A DNA stretch of 64,000 nucleotides from Flexivirga oryzae. Its GTDB lineage: Bacteria; Actinomycetota; Actinomycetes; Actinomycetales; Dermatophilaceae. The stretch covers positions 1,674,001 through 1,738,000 of the forward strand of contig NZ_JACHVQ010000001.1 in NCBI RefSeq assembly GCF_014190805.1, written 5' to 3'. The position numbers were made by a program, and so were the translations under genes. Shown here in pieces: positions 16,943 to 26,201 of this stretch. The first letter of the stretch is position 1. Each line of letters begins with the position of its first letter. The notes under the pieces are model-generated. The model saw only the letters and a program-made list of their open reading frames with translations. It had not been told where the DNA came from and ran no database searches.

Positions 16943-17962
16943 ATGACGTTCGAGGTCCGCGAGGCGGGCGAGGGTGACGAGGAGGCGATCGCGGCGCTGC
17001 ATCGGGCCAGTCCCGACGGCGGTGCGGTGCGATTCCGGGTCATCACCCATGCGCGCGAGAGCGGCGGGCGGTCCCGCAGCGTGGTCGCCGTTGACGGTGG
17101 GCGGGTCGTGGGTGCTGCGACGGTGTCGCTGGGCGACTTCCGCTACGCCGGGCAGGTGCGGCCGTACGCGCTGCTCGGCTCACTCACCGTCGATCCTGGC
17201 CACCGCCGCCAGGGCATCGGCGCCGCACTGGCTCGCTGGCGCATCGAGTGTGCCGAGAAGCTGAGCGGCTCCGAGGTGGTGGTGCTTGCCAACATCCAGA
17301 AGGGGAACGCCGGGTCGTTGGCGGCGGCTCGCCGCTGGGCCACCGCATTCACGAGTCCGGCGGTCAGCGTGCCGGTACCGATGCGGCGGCGCCCGCCGGG
17401 CCCGGTCGACGGCCTCACCTTCCGGTCGGGCGTCGACGATCTCACCCAGATCGTCGACGGCTTCACGGCGTTCACCGCCGACCACGACTTCGCCCGAGTG
17501 TTCGACGCCGAGTCGCTACGCGCGTGGCTGACCGCGACCCCGGTGCCTGTGCCGGTGCACCACTATCGGGTGGCGGTCGATGGCGACGGAGCTGTCGTCG
17601 CGGGGCTCGCGCTGCGGGAGGAAGGCCTGCTGCACACGATGCAGCTGGTGCACATGCCGGTCGCGATCCGGGTGGCGAATGTCGCGCTCCGCGTCGTACC
17701 GAAGGATGGCCGGCTGCGTAACCTCGGTGTCGAGCACCTCTGGTTCGCGCCAGGACGAATCGATGCCGCCCGGGCGCTGTGGGAGGACACCCGGTGGAGT
17801 TGGCGCGACCGCGGCACCGGCCTGCTCGTGACGGTTGACCCCCGCAGCCCCGCGGTCGGAGTGCTGCGCCTGCGTCCGTGGACGCCGACGACATCTGTGA
17901 CGACCGCCGTGCGGGCTGACCCGCCGCTCGACCCGGCGCGGATCTTCGCACCGCTCACGTGA
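16943..17962 (+). CDS. GNAT N-acetyltransferase with C-terminal second domain
   Basis: A 339-residue cytoplasmic protein, ATG 16943, with GGAGGTG about 14 bp upstream. Residues 1-145 form a GNAT fold. LGSLTVDPGHRRQGIGAALARW holds the acetyl-CoA pyrophosphate loop (R/Q-x-x-G-x-G/A), followed by VVVLANIQKGNAGSLAAARRW. Residues ~150-339 look like a second, degenerate acyltransferase half with no clear CoA loop. The acceptor substrate is unknown. The gene stands alone between the SARP gene and the convergent RskA gene. Confidence 0.8.
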   Translation: MTFEVREAGEGDEEAIAALHRASPDGGAVRFRVITHARESGGRSRSVVAVDGGRVVGAATVSLGDFRYAGQVRPYALLGSLTVDPGHRRQGIGAALARWRIECAEKLSGSEVVVLANIQKGNAGSLAAARRWATAFTSPAVSVPVPMRRRPPGPVDGLTFRSGVDDLTQIVDGFTAFTADHDFARVFDAESLRAWLTATPVPVPVHHYRVAVDGDGAVVAGLALREEGLLHTMQLVHMPVAIRVANVALRVVPKDGRLRNLGVEHLWFAPGRIDAARALWEDTRWSWRDRGTGLLVTVDPRSPAVGVLRLRPWTPTTSVTTAVRADPPLDPARIFAPLT

Positions 17963-18003
17963 TTCCGGGCTCGGGATCCGGGCGGCATCGCCGGCTCGAA
18001 ATC

Positions 18004-18777
18004 TCAGGACGTGAGTCGGACGGTCATGATGGGTTTCGTTGTGGGCTGGGGTGATCCGCCCCGGGGCTCGACGGTGATCCCAACGAGCGCGGCACGGTCG
18101 GCGTCGCCGGTGAGCAGCACCCGGCCGGTCCCGTCCGAGGGCGGGGTGAACAGGCCGGCGCTGGTCGCCTTGCCGCTCGCGGTCATGTACCACAGCTGGT
18201 AGGTGTGGCCCGCCGGCGCAGCGGCCATGTGCTCGCTTTCCAGCACGGACTTGCCGAGCTTCGGTGAGAAGACGACCGTCGCGGTGGCGCCGTCCAGGTG
18301 CGTGACGTAGCGGTGTGCGTCGGATGCTTGCAGCACCTGCTGTGTTGCGGACACCGTGGCTGGGTGCGATCCGGTCCACGGGTGCCAGGCGATGCCTCCG
18401 ACGATGATCGCCGCCGCGGCAGCAGCTGCTACGAGCCAGCGCCAGGGACGCCGCCCGGGCTGTCGCTCGCTCAGGTCGGCGCGCGTTCCGCCGTCGTCGC
18501 TGCGCGCGGTATGCCGTCCCGGGCTGCTCGTGCCGGCATCGACCACCGGTGGCAACGGCCGGACGGCACTGATGCCGCTGAGCACCGCGTCGCGCAGCGC
18601 CGGCGGCGGGGTCGCCTGCTCGGCGGCACCCAGCATCGCAGTCGCTTCGCGCAGTCCGGCGAGTTCGGCGCGGCATTCGCCGCATGCCTGCAGGTGCGCC
18701 TCGAACTCGGTGCGCTCGGTGTCGGTCACCGCGTCCAGTGCGTAGGCGCCGATGAGGGCGTGGATGTCGTCGTTCAT
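18004..18777 (-). CDS. rskA: Anti-sigma-K factor RskA
   Basis: A 257-residue single-pass membrane protein. The N-terminal cytoplasmic part has the zinc anti-sigma motif H-x3-C-x2-C (HLQACGECRAEL, about residues 28-39). A transmembrane helix (WRWLVAAAAAAAIIVGGIAW) lies at about 112-131, and the extracytoplasmic part is the RskA domain (GHTYQLWYMTASGKATSAG). It overlaps sigK by 4 bp (ATGA). RskA holds SigK inactive until regulated proteolysis. A site-2 protease candidate lies at 52212, but a link between the two is not shown. Confidence 0.93.
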   Translation of the reverse strand: MNDDIHALIGAYALDAVTDTERTEFEAHLQACGECRAELAGLREATAMLGAAEQATPPPALRDAVLSGISAVRPLPPVVDAGTSSPGRHTARSDDGGTRADLSERQPGRRPWRWLVAAAAAAAIIVGGIAWHPWTGSHPATVSATQQVLQASDAHRYVTHLDGATATVVFSPKLGKSVLESEHMAAAPAGHTYQLWYMTASGKATSAGLFTPPSDGTGRVLLTGDADRAALVGITVEPRGGSPQPTTKPIMTVRLTS

Positions 18778-19385
18778 TGCTCCACTCCCATCGTGTCACG
18801 CAAGCGGATCAAGCCATCCCGGATGCGGGTCTTCGCAGTGCCCATGGGCAGATTCAGCAGGGCGGCAACCTCGCGGTGGGTGTAGCCGCCGAAGTAGGCG
18901 AGGTCGATCGCCGACCGCTGCGTGGGTGTCAGGTTGCCCAGTGCCTTGCGGACCCGCTCGGCGTCCAGCTCGCGGTGCGCGTTCTCTGCTGTCGTGTCGT
19001 AGGGCACCGTCTGTTGTCGGGCGTCGTATGCCGTCTCCCGCTCGGTCCGGGCCTGCGCGGAACGGACCCGGTCGACCGCGCGACGATGGGCGATCGTCAT
19101 CATCCAACCCACCGCACTGCCCGCGCTCGGGTCGAATCGTGCGCATTGGCGCCAGATCTGCAGGTAGACCTCCTGGGTGACCTCCTCGGACTGAGTGGGA
19201 TCGCGGACGATCCTGCGGACCAGTCCGAAGATGCGCGCCGCCGTGGCGTCATACAACCGGGCGAACTGCCCCTCGTCGCCCCGCGCACACTGCGCGAGTA
19301 TGGCGGCCAGCTCATCTCCCGGCTGCCCGTCCGGCTGTGCCGGATCGTCAGGGACGGCGTGCACGGCCGCTCCCGCCCGGATCAC
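18774..19385 (-). CDS. sigK: ECF RNA polymerase sigma factor SigK
   Basis: A 203-residue group 4 sigma factor. Region 2 shows DEGQFARLYDATAARIFGLV and WMMTIAHRRAVDRVR; region 4 shows LTPTQRSAIDLAYFGGYTHREVA and PMGTAKTRIRDGLIRLRD. The start at 19385 is the first ATG; the first ~20 residues are divergent, so a slightly later start is possible. Partner choice is supported by the overlapping rskA gene. Upstream lie photolyase and lipid-modifying genes in the same direction, as in the mycobacterial sigK locus, where SigK transcribes its own operon. Confidence 0.93.
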   Translation of the reverse strand: MIRAGAAVHAVPDDPAQPDGQPGDELAAILAQCARGDEGQFARLYDATAARIFGLVRRIVRDPTQSEEVTQEVYLQIWRQCARFDPSAGSAVGWMMTIAHRRAVDRVRSAQARTERETAYDARQQTVPYDTTAENAHRELDAERVRKALGNLTPTQRSAIDLAYFGGYTHREVAALLNLPMGTAKTRIRDGLIRLRDTMGVEQ

Positions 19386-19451
19386 GGCCAGTGCCGTTGC
19401 GGGCCGGGCGCCGGCACGACGGCATGGTCACTCCCTGCTGGTCGGAGAACA

Positions 19452-20855
19452 TCACATCTGACGATTCGTCGCTGCTGCCGAACCGGATTGGTGCCGGCCA
19501 CGGGCCGCGTTGTACCGGGCGAGTGCTTCGCGGCGTTCGGCCGCATGATCCACGATGCGTGCGGGGTAGCCGTGCGCGTAACCGTCGGCGGCACGCCACG
19601 GCTCGTGTACCCGAGGACCGTCCAGATGAGCCAACTCCGGGATCCACCGCCGCACGTAATCCCCTTGTGGGTCAAAGCGTTTCGCCTGTGTGACCGGGTT
19701 GAAGACGCGGAAGTACGGCGCTGGGTCGGTGCCGGTGCCCGCGACCCATTGCCAGCCGTGGTTGTTGGACGCGATGTCCGCGTCGATCAGGTGCTGCAGG
19801 AAGAAGCGTGCACCGACCGGCCACCACACGTGCAGATCCTTCGTCAGGAAGCTCGCGGTCAGCATCCGGACCCTGCCGTGCATCCAGCCGGTCTCGGCGA
19901 GTTGTCGCATGCCGGCATCGACGATGGGATAGCCGGTGTGTCCGGTCTGCCAGGCCGTCAGCGCGTCGCCGCCCTCGTCATACGGGAGGGTGCCCAGGGT
20001 GGGTCGCAGGTCATGCCAGGCGCTGTCCGGGTGGTGGTGCAACACGTCCGCGTAGAACTCTCGCCATACCAGCTCGTCGACGAGTCGATCAGCGCCCGTC
20101 CCGTGGTGGCCGGCCAGTTCGGCGAGCAGCCGCGCAGGGTGGATCGCGCCGACCTTCAACCAGGGTGACAGGTGGGACGTCCCCGCGAGGTCCGGACGAT
20201 CGCGGTTGTCGGCGTAGCCGTCCAATCCGTCGCGCAGGAAGGCACGCCACCGGAGTTCCGCGGCGTGTTCGCCCGCCTCGGGCAGGGCGACCGGGCAGTC
20301 CTCGACGGCCCGGTCCAGCATGGCCGCGGCGGCCGGGTCACTGGCGGCGTCTACCCAGTGGTGCCAGTCGGCACCCACGGTGTCGCCGGGTGCGGTGAGC
20401 TTCAGGTGCCAGGCCCGGGCGAACGCCCCGAACACCTGGTAGGGCCCGCCGGATTGGTTCCGGACTGTCCCCGGGGTCACCGCGTATGGCGACCCGGTCA
20501 CCACCCACTGGATCCCCTCTGATCGCAGTCGATCTCGCACGACCCGGTCCCGGCGCGTGCCCCGCGGCGTGGATTCTCCGGTGACGTGCACCGCGGTTGC
20601 GCCGACCTCGTCGGCGATCCGGGGCACCACCTCGGCGGGGTCACCGATGCGGAGACACAACCGTCCGTCGTATGCCGGGTCGGTCGCCCGCACCGTCGCG
20701 GCCAGCCAGCCGCGCCGCACTGGCCCGCACCGCTGCCACAGATCCGGATCGATGACGAAGAGCGGCAGCACGGGCTGGTCGCCGGCTGCCGCCGCGGTCA
20801 AGGCGGGGTGATGACCTCGGCGCAGGTCGCGGCGCAGCCACAGGATCGTCGTCAT
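19452..20855 (-). CDS. phrB: Deoxyribodipyrimidine photolyase
   Basis: A 467-residue light-dependent DNA repair flavoenzyme, start ATG 20855, 6 bp after the DUF1295 stop. The N-terminal Rossmann-like antenna domain begins TTILWLRRDLRRGHHPAL. The C-terminal FAD-binding domain has ELVWREFYADVLHHHPDSAW, GYPIVDAGMRQLAETGWMH and NNHGWQWVAGTGTDPAPYFR, where conserved Trp and Asn residues bind FAD and the lesion. It reverses cyclobutane pyrimidine dimers. Its place inside the sigK operon ties it to an oxidative or light-stress response (inference). Confidence 0.95.
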   Translation of the reverse strand: MTTILWLRRDLRRGHHPALTAAAAGDQPVLPLFVIDPDLWQRCGPVRRGWLAATVRATDPAYDGRLCLRIGDPAEVVPRIADEVGATAVHVTGESTPRGTRRDRVVRDRLRSEGIQWVVTGSPYAVTPGTVRNQSGGPYQVFGAFARAWHLKLTAPGDTVGADWHHWVDAASDPAAAAMLDRAVEDCPVALPEAGEHAAELRWRAFLRDGLDGYADNRDRPDLAGTSHLSPWLKVGAIHPARLLAELAGHHGTGADRLVDELVWREFYADVLHHHPDSAWHDLRPTLGTLPYDEGGDALTAWQTGHTGYPIVDAGMRQLAETGWMHGRVRMLTASFLTKDLHVWWPVGARFFLQHLIDADIASNNHGWQWVAGTGTDPAPYFRVFNPVTQAKRFDPQGDYVRRWIPELAHLDGPRVHEPWRAADGYAHGYPARIVDHAAERREALARYNAARGRHQSGSAAATNRQM

Positions 20856-20861
20856 TGCTCC

Positions 20862-21683
20862 TCAGTCTCCCCGAGACTGCCGGGTGCTCGTGGCACCGCG
20901 CCCTGGCGTGTGGCGCGGCGGGCGAGGCAGGAAGAAGCTGGTCCGTTGCTGGTAGTCGCGGTATCCGGGCCGGTCGGCCAGGTGGCGCTCGAGTCGGCGT
21001 GCCCCGGTGGCGACGACCAGGAACCAGACCATCGCCGCGGGGGACACGACGGTGAGCGGCCCGGGCCAGGCGGCCGCGGCGACCAGGAAGACTCCGACCC
21101 ATACGGTCGCGTCGCCGAAGTAGTTCGGGTGGCGGGACCACGCCCACAGTCCGCGGTCCATGAGCCGGCCGTGGTGCGCCGGGTCGGCCGTGAAGTGCGC
21201 GAGTTGCCGGTCCGCGGCTGTTTCGATCACCAGACCGGTGAGGATGAGGACCGTTCCGAGCGCGACCAGTGGCAGACCGGGCACGGAGGGCGGTCCGGAC
21301 GTGGCGGCCACCTGGATCGGTAACGAGATGAACCACTGGGCGGCGGCTTGCAGGCCGAAGACCTTCAGGCCGGCGACCGGGATGCTGTGGCCGGCGACCA
21401 GTTCGGCGTACCGCGGGTCCTCTGGCGCGCCACGGCTGCGCCGGGCGATGTGTGCGCTCAGCCGGACACCCCACATGGTGATGAGCAGGCCCAGGATGAT
21501 CCTGCGGGTGGGGTCACCCGAGCCCAGGACGCCGGAGAGGACCGCGACGCCGGCGAGACCCGGCCCCCAGACCTGGTCGACGAGCCGGAATCGTCGGGCG
21601 CGTAGCGCGACTGCGCACGTGACCGCCTGCAGGACGACGAGCGCGCCGGCACAGAGCGCGGTGATGCCCCCGAAGTCGAGCAT
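20862..21683 (-). CDS. DUF1295 membrane protein (steroid-reductase/methyltransferase-like)
   Basis: A 273-residue polytopic protein with about six hydrophobic segments. The C-terminal GLWAWSRHPNYFGDATVWVG block is the DUF1295 signature, shared with isoprenylcysteine methyltransferases and steroid 5-alpha-reductases, where it binds a nucleotide cofactor. It corresponds in position to Rv0446c of the M. tuberculosis sigK locus. Start ATG 21683 overlaps the preceding stop (TGATG). It may reduce or otherwise modify the fatty-acyl chains made by the neighbouring methyltransferases; this is inference. Confidence 0.88.
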   Translation of the reverse strand: MLDFGGITALCAGALVVLQAVTCAVALRARRFRLVDQVWGPGLAGVAVLSGVLGSGDPTRRIILGLLITMWGVRLSAHIARRSRGAPEDPRYAELVAGHSIPVAGLKVFGLQAAAQWFISLPIQVAATSGPPSVPGLPLVALGTVLILTGLVIETAADRQLAHFTADPAHHGRLMDRGLWAWSRHPNYFGDATVWVGVFLVAAAAWPGPLTVVSPAAMVWFLVVATGARRLERHLADRPGYRDYQQRTSFFLPRPPRHTPGRGATSTRQSRGD

Positions 21684-22939
21684 CAGCGGGTGCGGGCGGC
21701 GACGATCTGGTCCACGCCCATCCTGCCCTGCTCGAAGGCGAGTTCGCCGCCGGCGAGGTACAGCTCCCAGACCCGGACGACCTCGTCCCCGACGAGGGCG
21801 CGTATCTGCTGGCGGTGTGCCTCGAACCGGCCGCGCCAGGCGCGGATCGTCCAGGCGTAGTCCGCTCGTAGCGAGCGGGTCTGTAGCACTTCGAGGCCGC
21901 CGCGCTCGATGAGCTCGAGGGTGCGGCCCAGCGGCCGCATGGTCATGTCGGGCGTGATGAAGGCCTCGATGAAAGGCCCGCCGCCGGGATGTCTGCCGCG
22001 TCTGCTCATCTGCTGGACCAGCACCCGGGCACCCACGACAGCGTTGCGGTGCAGCGTGTGCACGAAGTCCGGGTAGCCGCGGTCACCGGCGTGTTCGCCC
22101 ATCTCCAGGGATGCGATCGCGTCGTACGGACCGTCATCGACGTCGCGGTAGTCCTGCAGCCGGACGGTCACCCGATCGCTCAGTCCGAGAGCGGCGACCC
22201 GCCGGTCGATGAAGGCCTTCTGCGCCGGGGAGATCGTGACGCCGGTGACCTGTGCGGCGTAGTGCTCGGCGGCGAAGAGGCCGAGCGATCCCCAGCCGCA
22301 ACCGACGTCCAGCAGCCGCATCCCCGGTCGCGCATCCAGCCCGACGCTTCGGCACACCAGGTCGAGCTTGTCGGCCTGCGCATCCTCCAACCGGTAGCTG
22401 TCTGTCTCCGTCCCGTCCAGCGCGGCCCCGGTGACGCGTGCACACGAGTAGGCCATGTTTTCGTCCAGGATGAGTCGGAAGAAGTCGGCGGGCAGGTCGT
22501 AGTGGTGCCGTATGACGTCCCGGTCACGCGTGCGGGAGTGCAGCCGGCCGCGCACCCGGATCTGGGTGTCCGGTGCTGGTGGCCGGCGCGGCCCACCGCT
22601 CAGGGTGAGGACGGCACGCAACGCGGTGGCAACCTGTCGCGGTGACGGCCGGCGCCCAGTCAGCTCACGCTCGTCCGCGATCTCGCGCACCCGCCGCAAG
22701 GCGTCGATGAGCGATCCGTCGACCTTCAGCTCGCCGGTCACGTAGCTCTGCGCGGCGCCGAGTTCACCCGGATGCCATAGGATTCGGCGCAGGGCATCCG
22801 GTCCGGCCAAAGTCACACACGGTGCGTCGACCGGACCCGCGGTGCTACCGTCCCAGGCGGTGAGCCGCACCGGCAGAGCACCCCGGATCAGTGGCTCGAG
22901 GGCACTCTCCAGAGCGGATGCCACGGACGTTACGGTCAT
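21683..22939 (-). CDS. Cyclopropane-fatty-acid-synthase-like methyltransferase (second copy)
   Basis: A 418-residue SAM-dependent methyltransferase. SAM-binding motif I reads LLDVGCGWGSLGLFAAEHY, with the family block IRHHYDLPADFFRLILDENMAYSCA before it and the QDYRDVDDGPYDAIASLEMGEH stretch after. Enzymes of this class methylate or cyclopropanate double bonds of membrane acyl chains. It is a diverged paralogue of the gene just upstream (22936-24195). It overlaps it by 4 bp (ATGA) and overlaps the DUF1295 gene by one base. Confidence 0.9.
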   Translation of the reverse strand: MTVTSVASALESALEPLIRGALPVRLTAWDGSTAGPVDAPCVTLAGPDALRRILWHPGELGAAQSYVTGELKVDGSLIDALRRVREIADERELTGRRPSPRQVATALRAVLTLSGGPRRPPAPDTQIRVRGRLHSRTRDRDVIRHHYDLPADFFRLILDENMAYSCARVTGAALDGTETDSYRLEDAQADKLDLVCRSVGLDARPGMRLLDVGCGWGSLGLFAAEHYAAQVTGVTISPAQKAFIDRRVAALGLSDRVTVRLQDYRDVDDGPYDAIASLEMGEHAGDRGYPDFVHTLHRNAVVGARVLVQQMSRRGRHPGGGPFIEAFITPDMTMRPLGRTLELIERGGLEVLQTRSLRADYAWTIRAWRGRFEAHRQQIRALVGDEVVRVWELYLAGGELAFEQGRMGVDQIVAARTR

Positions 22940-24195
22940 GAGTCGCCTTCGCGTCGATAGGTCACTTGGTGCACGTCGAGGTAGCCCGCCCGGAATCCGC
23001 CCTCGCAGTAGCGCAGGTAGAACTGCCAGGTGCGGGCGAAGAGTTCGTCGAAGCCGAGCGTCGCGAGGTCACCGCGGTGCTCGTCGAACCGGTCGGCCCA
23101 CAGCCGCAAGGTCGCGGCGTAGCTGACGCCCATCGCGAGGTCATCGACCATCGTCAGCCCGACCGCGGACGCCTGGTTGCGCAGCATGCGGGTCGAGGGG
23201 ATCGCGCCACCGGGAAAGATGTACTTGTGGATCCAGGTGTAGGTCCGCTGCGTCGTGATCGCCCGGTGGTGCGGCATGGTGATCGCCTGCAGGGCGATCC
23301 GGCCGCCGGGTGCCAGGCAGCGGTGGAGGGTGTCGAAGTATGCCGGCAGGAACTCCAGACCCACCGCTTCGATCATCTCCACGGACACGATCGCGTCGAA
23401 CGACCCGGTCAGCTCGCGGTAGTCGGCCAGGCGCACCCGGACCCGGTCCGACAGGCCGGCGTCAGCGATCCGGCGGCGGGCATGGTCGAGTTGCTCACTG
23501 GAGAGCGTCACGCTCTCGACGAACGCTCCCCGGTCGGCAGCGCGTGCGGCAAGAGCTCCCCAGCCGGTCCCGATCTCGAGGAGCCGGGTGCCCGGCCCGA
23601 CTCCTGCCTGATCGAGCAACCGATCCATCTTCCGCAGTTGCGCTGGGGCGAGGTCACCCCACACCGCATCGGTGGGGTGGTCGAACAGGGCGGCCGAATA
23701 GGTCATCGTCTCATCCAGGAAGGCGGCGAACAGTTCGTTGGACAGGTCGTAGTGCCGATGCACATTGCCCGGTGACTGTGCAGACGTCGGGCGGTCGGCG
23801 GAAGGGTGCGCCGCCAGCAGCAGCCGTCGCAGGTGCTGCAGCGGCGATGGCACGAGTTTGTCGACGGCACGAGCAAATACGGCGATGACAGCCGCAAGGT
23901 CGTTGGCCTCCCACTCACCCGCGACATACGACTCACCGAAGCCGATCAGGCCGCTCGTCGCAAGCCTGCGCATCATGCTCGGCAGGTCGTGGACCCGCAG
24001 GGCCGGAGCGGCCGGGCCGCCGGCCCCGATGCGCACACCGGTCGGCAGAACGACCTGCAGTGGCAACCGCTGCACGGCATGCCGGAAGATCGCCGCAGCA
24101 ACGCGTGCGCCGGCAACGGCTCGCGGCCCGGCCGGAACATGCACGACATCCGGCCACGCAGTGTCGGTCAGCGGTCGGTGCAGGCTGGTCGTCAT
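22936..24195 (-). CDS. Cyclopropane-fatty-acid-synthase-like methyltransferase (UfaA1-like)
   Basis: A 419-residue protein. ATG 24195 is chosen because it overlaps the DUF1365 stop (ATGA). Motif I is LLEIGTGWGALAARAADRG, and the family block HRHYDLSNELFAAFLDETMTYS and the bicarbonate-site-like SVEMIEAVGLEFLPAYF follow the CFA pattern. It occupies the place of ufaA1 (Rv0447c) in the mycobacterial sigK locus, a methyltransferase reported to make tuberculostearic acid. The product here could be a 10-methyl, cyclopropane or related fatty acid. Confidence 0.91.
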   Translation of the reverse strand: MTTSLHRPLTDTAWPDVVHVPAGPRAVAGARVAAAIFRHAVQRLPLQVVLPTGVRIGAGGPAAPALRVHDLPSMMRRLATSGLIGFGESYVAGEWEANDLAAVIAVFARAVDKLVPSPLQHLRRLLLAAHPSADRPTSAQSPGNVHRHYDLSNELFAAFLDETMTYSAALFDHPTDAVWGDLAPAQLRKMDRLLDQAGVGPGTRLLEIGTGWGALAARAADRGAFVESVTLSSEQLDHARRRIADAGLSDRVRVRLADYRELTGSFDAIVSVEMIEAVGLEFLPAYFDTLHRCLAPGGRIALQAITMPHHRAITTQRTYTWIHKYIFPGGAIPSTRMLRNQASAVGLTMVDDLAMGVSYAATLRLWADRFDEHRGDLATLGFDELFARTWQFYLRYCEGGFRAGYLDVHQVTYRREGDS

Positions 24196-24926
24196 ACCAA
24201 TTCCTGCCGGTGCGAGGGGCGAGGCTGGACCGGCAGCCTGCGCCACAATTTGATGCCGTGCCAACGGATCCGGGCCGAGACGAGCCAGTTCGCCAGGGGC
24301 AGGCGCATGATCGCGCGGACCAGGTCGAGGCCGCCGGCCACTTGCTCCCCGCGCCAGGTCGCGACGAACGGCCGCTCGCCGTCGCGGTGCAGGACGACGG
24401 TGACGTCCAGGCGATCGGTGGGCGGCGGCACGGACATCCGATAGCGACCGGACACATCGTTGAACGGTGAGACGTAAAAGGCCTTTTCGGCATCGGCGAC
24501 ACCGCGCGCATCAGGCTCCAGGAGATAGGCGTGCCGCTGCCCGTAGGTGTTGTGGACCTCGGCGATGACACAGGCCAGCTGGCCCTCGGCATCGTGGCAC
24601 CAGTAGAGCGTGATCGGGTTGAACACGTGCCCGAGCGTGCGGCCGTTGGTCAGCGCGACCACGCTCCCGCCACCCAATTGGACGCCATGGGTGGCGGCGA
24701 AACGCGCCACGTTGTCGAGCCAGCCACATCGCGGATCACCGAGATGATCGCGTGACCGGAACCGGACGACTGCACGCAGCCCCACCGGCAGCCCGCGCGA
24801 CCGGCCGCGCTCGTCGACGTCGGCCAGGTCGATCAGCCAGCTGCAGGACCGGTGCTCGAAACTGTGCCGGACCGGGGAGGTGCGAGTGTGCGCAACGGTG
24901 GTCAGGAACAGGTGCGTCACGTCCAT
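24192..24926 (-). CDS. DUF1365 protein
   Basis: A 244-residue protein starting at ATG 24926. The family is recognised from the N-terminal LFLTTVAHTRTSPVRHSFEHRS, the central TNGRTLGHVFNPITLYWCHD and VIAEVHNTYGQRHAYLLEP, and EKAFYVSPFNDVSGRYRM. The biochemical role is not firmly known. The family is almost always encoded between a flavin amine-oxidase-like gene and a CFA-type methyltransferase, exactly as here, so it probably acts on the same lipid. It overlaps both neighbours (10 bp and 4 bp). Confidence 0.9.
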   Translation of the reverse strand: MDVTHLFLTTVAHTRTSPVRHSFEHRSCSWLIDLADVDERGRSRGLPVGLRAVVRFRSRDHLGDPRCGWLDNVARFAATHGVQLGGGSVVALTNGRTLGHVFNPITLYWCHDAEGQLACVIAEVHNTYGQRHAYLLEPDARGVADAEKAFYVSPFNDVSGRYRMSVPPPTDRLDVTVVLHRDGERPFVATWRGEQVAGGLDLVRAIMRLPLANWLVSARIRWHGIKLWRRLPVQPRPSHRQELV

Positions 24927-26173
24927 TCACCGCCCAGCGCCTCCGCGGCTCGCAGACCGGACAGCGCTCCATCCTCATGGAACCCCCACCCGTGGTAGGC
25001 GCCGGCGTAGGCGATCACCCGGTCACTGAGCTTCGGCAGTCTGAGTTGCGCTTCCACCGCGGCCTGTGTGTACAGCGGGTGCTCGTAGTGCATCGTGTCC
25101 AGCACCAGGGCCGGGTCGATCAGCCCGGAGTCGTTGAGCGTCACCAGAATTCGCATGTCGTCCGGTGCCGGGAGACGCTGCAGCCGGGTCAGGTCGTAGG
25201 TCACCAGGACGCTTCCGGTACTGCCGGTCCGGTAGTTCCACGACGCTCGCGCGCCACGGTGCCGCGGCAGGATCGAAGTGTCGGTGTGCAGCACCGCCGT
25301 GTTGGCGGAGTAGCCGATGGCACCCAGGGTCTCCCGGGTCATCGGATCCGCGTCCGGCTGCATCGCCAGTGCCTGCTGCGGGTGAGTGGCGATGACCACG
25401 GCATCGAACCGGTCGGTGTGCCCGCGGCTGTCGCGTACCGTGACGCCGGTGGCTGTCCGGGCGACCCGGGCGACCGGTGTGCTCAGCCGCACGTCGCGTA
25501 GTGGTGCCAGCACCCGCTCGACATACACCCGGGAACCGCCCGTCACGGTGCGCCAGGTCGGCGACCCCGTCACGGTGAGCATCCCGTGGTGATCCAGGAA
25601 GGTGAGCAGACTGCGAGCCGGGTAGGACAACGCGTCTGAGGGAGCGCACGACCACACCGCCGCAATGAGTGGGCGCAGGAAGAAGGTGAGGAACTGCGGC
25701 GAGTACGACTGCGTCGCCAGCCAGTCCCCGATGCTTCCCGCGGCAGCGTCGTCCGAGACCAGCACGCGGCGTGCGCGGCGGTGGAATGTCCGCACCTCCC
25801 GCAGCATCCGGAGATAACGCGGGTTCACGGCCGTGCGCGGGTCGGCCAGCAGGCCGCGCGGACCCTTTCCGCCGGCATACTCCCACCCCGGTGTCCCGCT
25901 GATCGACATGCTCATCTCGGCCGGCTGGGTCGGCACGTCCAACGCGCGGAACAGGCGCTGCAGCGTCGGATACGTGCGGTCGTTGTGCACGATGAAGCCG
26001 GTGTCGACGCCGACCGCCGTGCCGTCGGTGAGGGGGACGGTGTGCGTGTGCGCGTGACCGCCCGCCCGGTCGTCGGCTTCATAGACCGTCACATCGGCCG
26101 ACTCGTGAAGCACGTGCGCGGCTACCAACCCCGACACACCAGTGCCGATCACCGCGATGCGGCGTCGTGGCAT
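24917..26173 (-). CDS. FAD-dependent amine-oxidase-like oxidoreductase (Rv0449c-type)
   Basis: A 418-residue flavoprotein. ATG 26173 is preceded by a GGAGG site and opens with MPRRRIAVIGTGVSGLVAAH, a textbook dinucleotide-binding motif; VTVYEADDRAGGHAHTH follows. The C-terminal VIAYAGAYHGWGFHEDGALSG closes the FAD site. The family resembles desaturases and oxidases of the amine-oxidase fold. It is the first gene of the sigK lipid operon, and SigK-like promoter elements lie at 26202-26229. Confidence 0.9.
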   Translation of the reverse strand: MPRRRIAVIGTGVSGLVAAHVLHESADVTVYEADDRAGGHAHTHTVPLTDGTAVGVDTGFIVHNDRTYPTLQRLFRALDVPTQPAEMSMSISGTPGWEYAGGKGPRGLLADPRTAVNPRYLRMLREVRTFHRRARRVLVSDDAAAGSIGDWLATQSYSPQFLTFFLRPLIAAVWSCAPSDALSYPARSLLTFLDHHGMLTVTGSPTWRTVTGGSRVYVERVLAPLRDVRLSTPVARVARTATGVTVRDSRGHTDRFDAVVIATHPQQALAMQPDADPMTRETLGAIGYSANTAVLHTDTSILPRHRGARASWNYRTGSTGSVLVTYDLTRLQRLPAPDDMRILVTLNDSGLIDPALVLDTMHYEHPLYTQAAVEAQLRLPKLSDRVIAYAGAYHGWGFHEDGALSGLRAAEALGGEWT

Positions 26174-26201
26174 CAGACCTCCTCGAACAAGTTCTGTCCG
26201 G

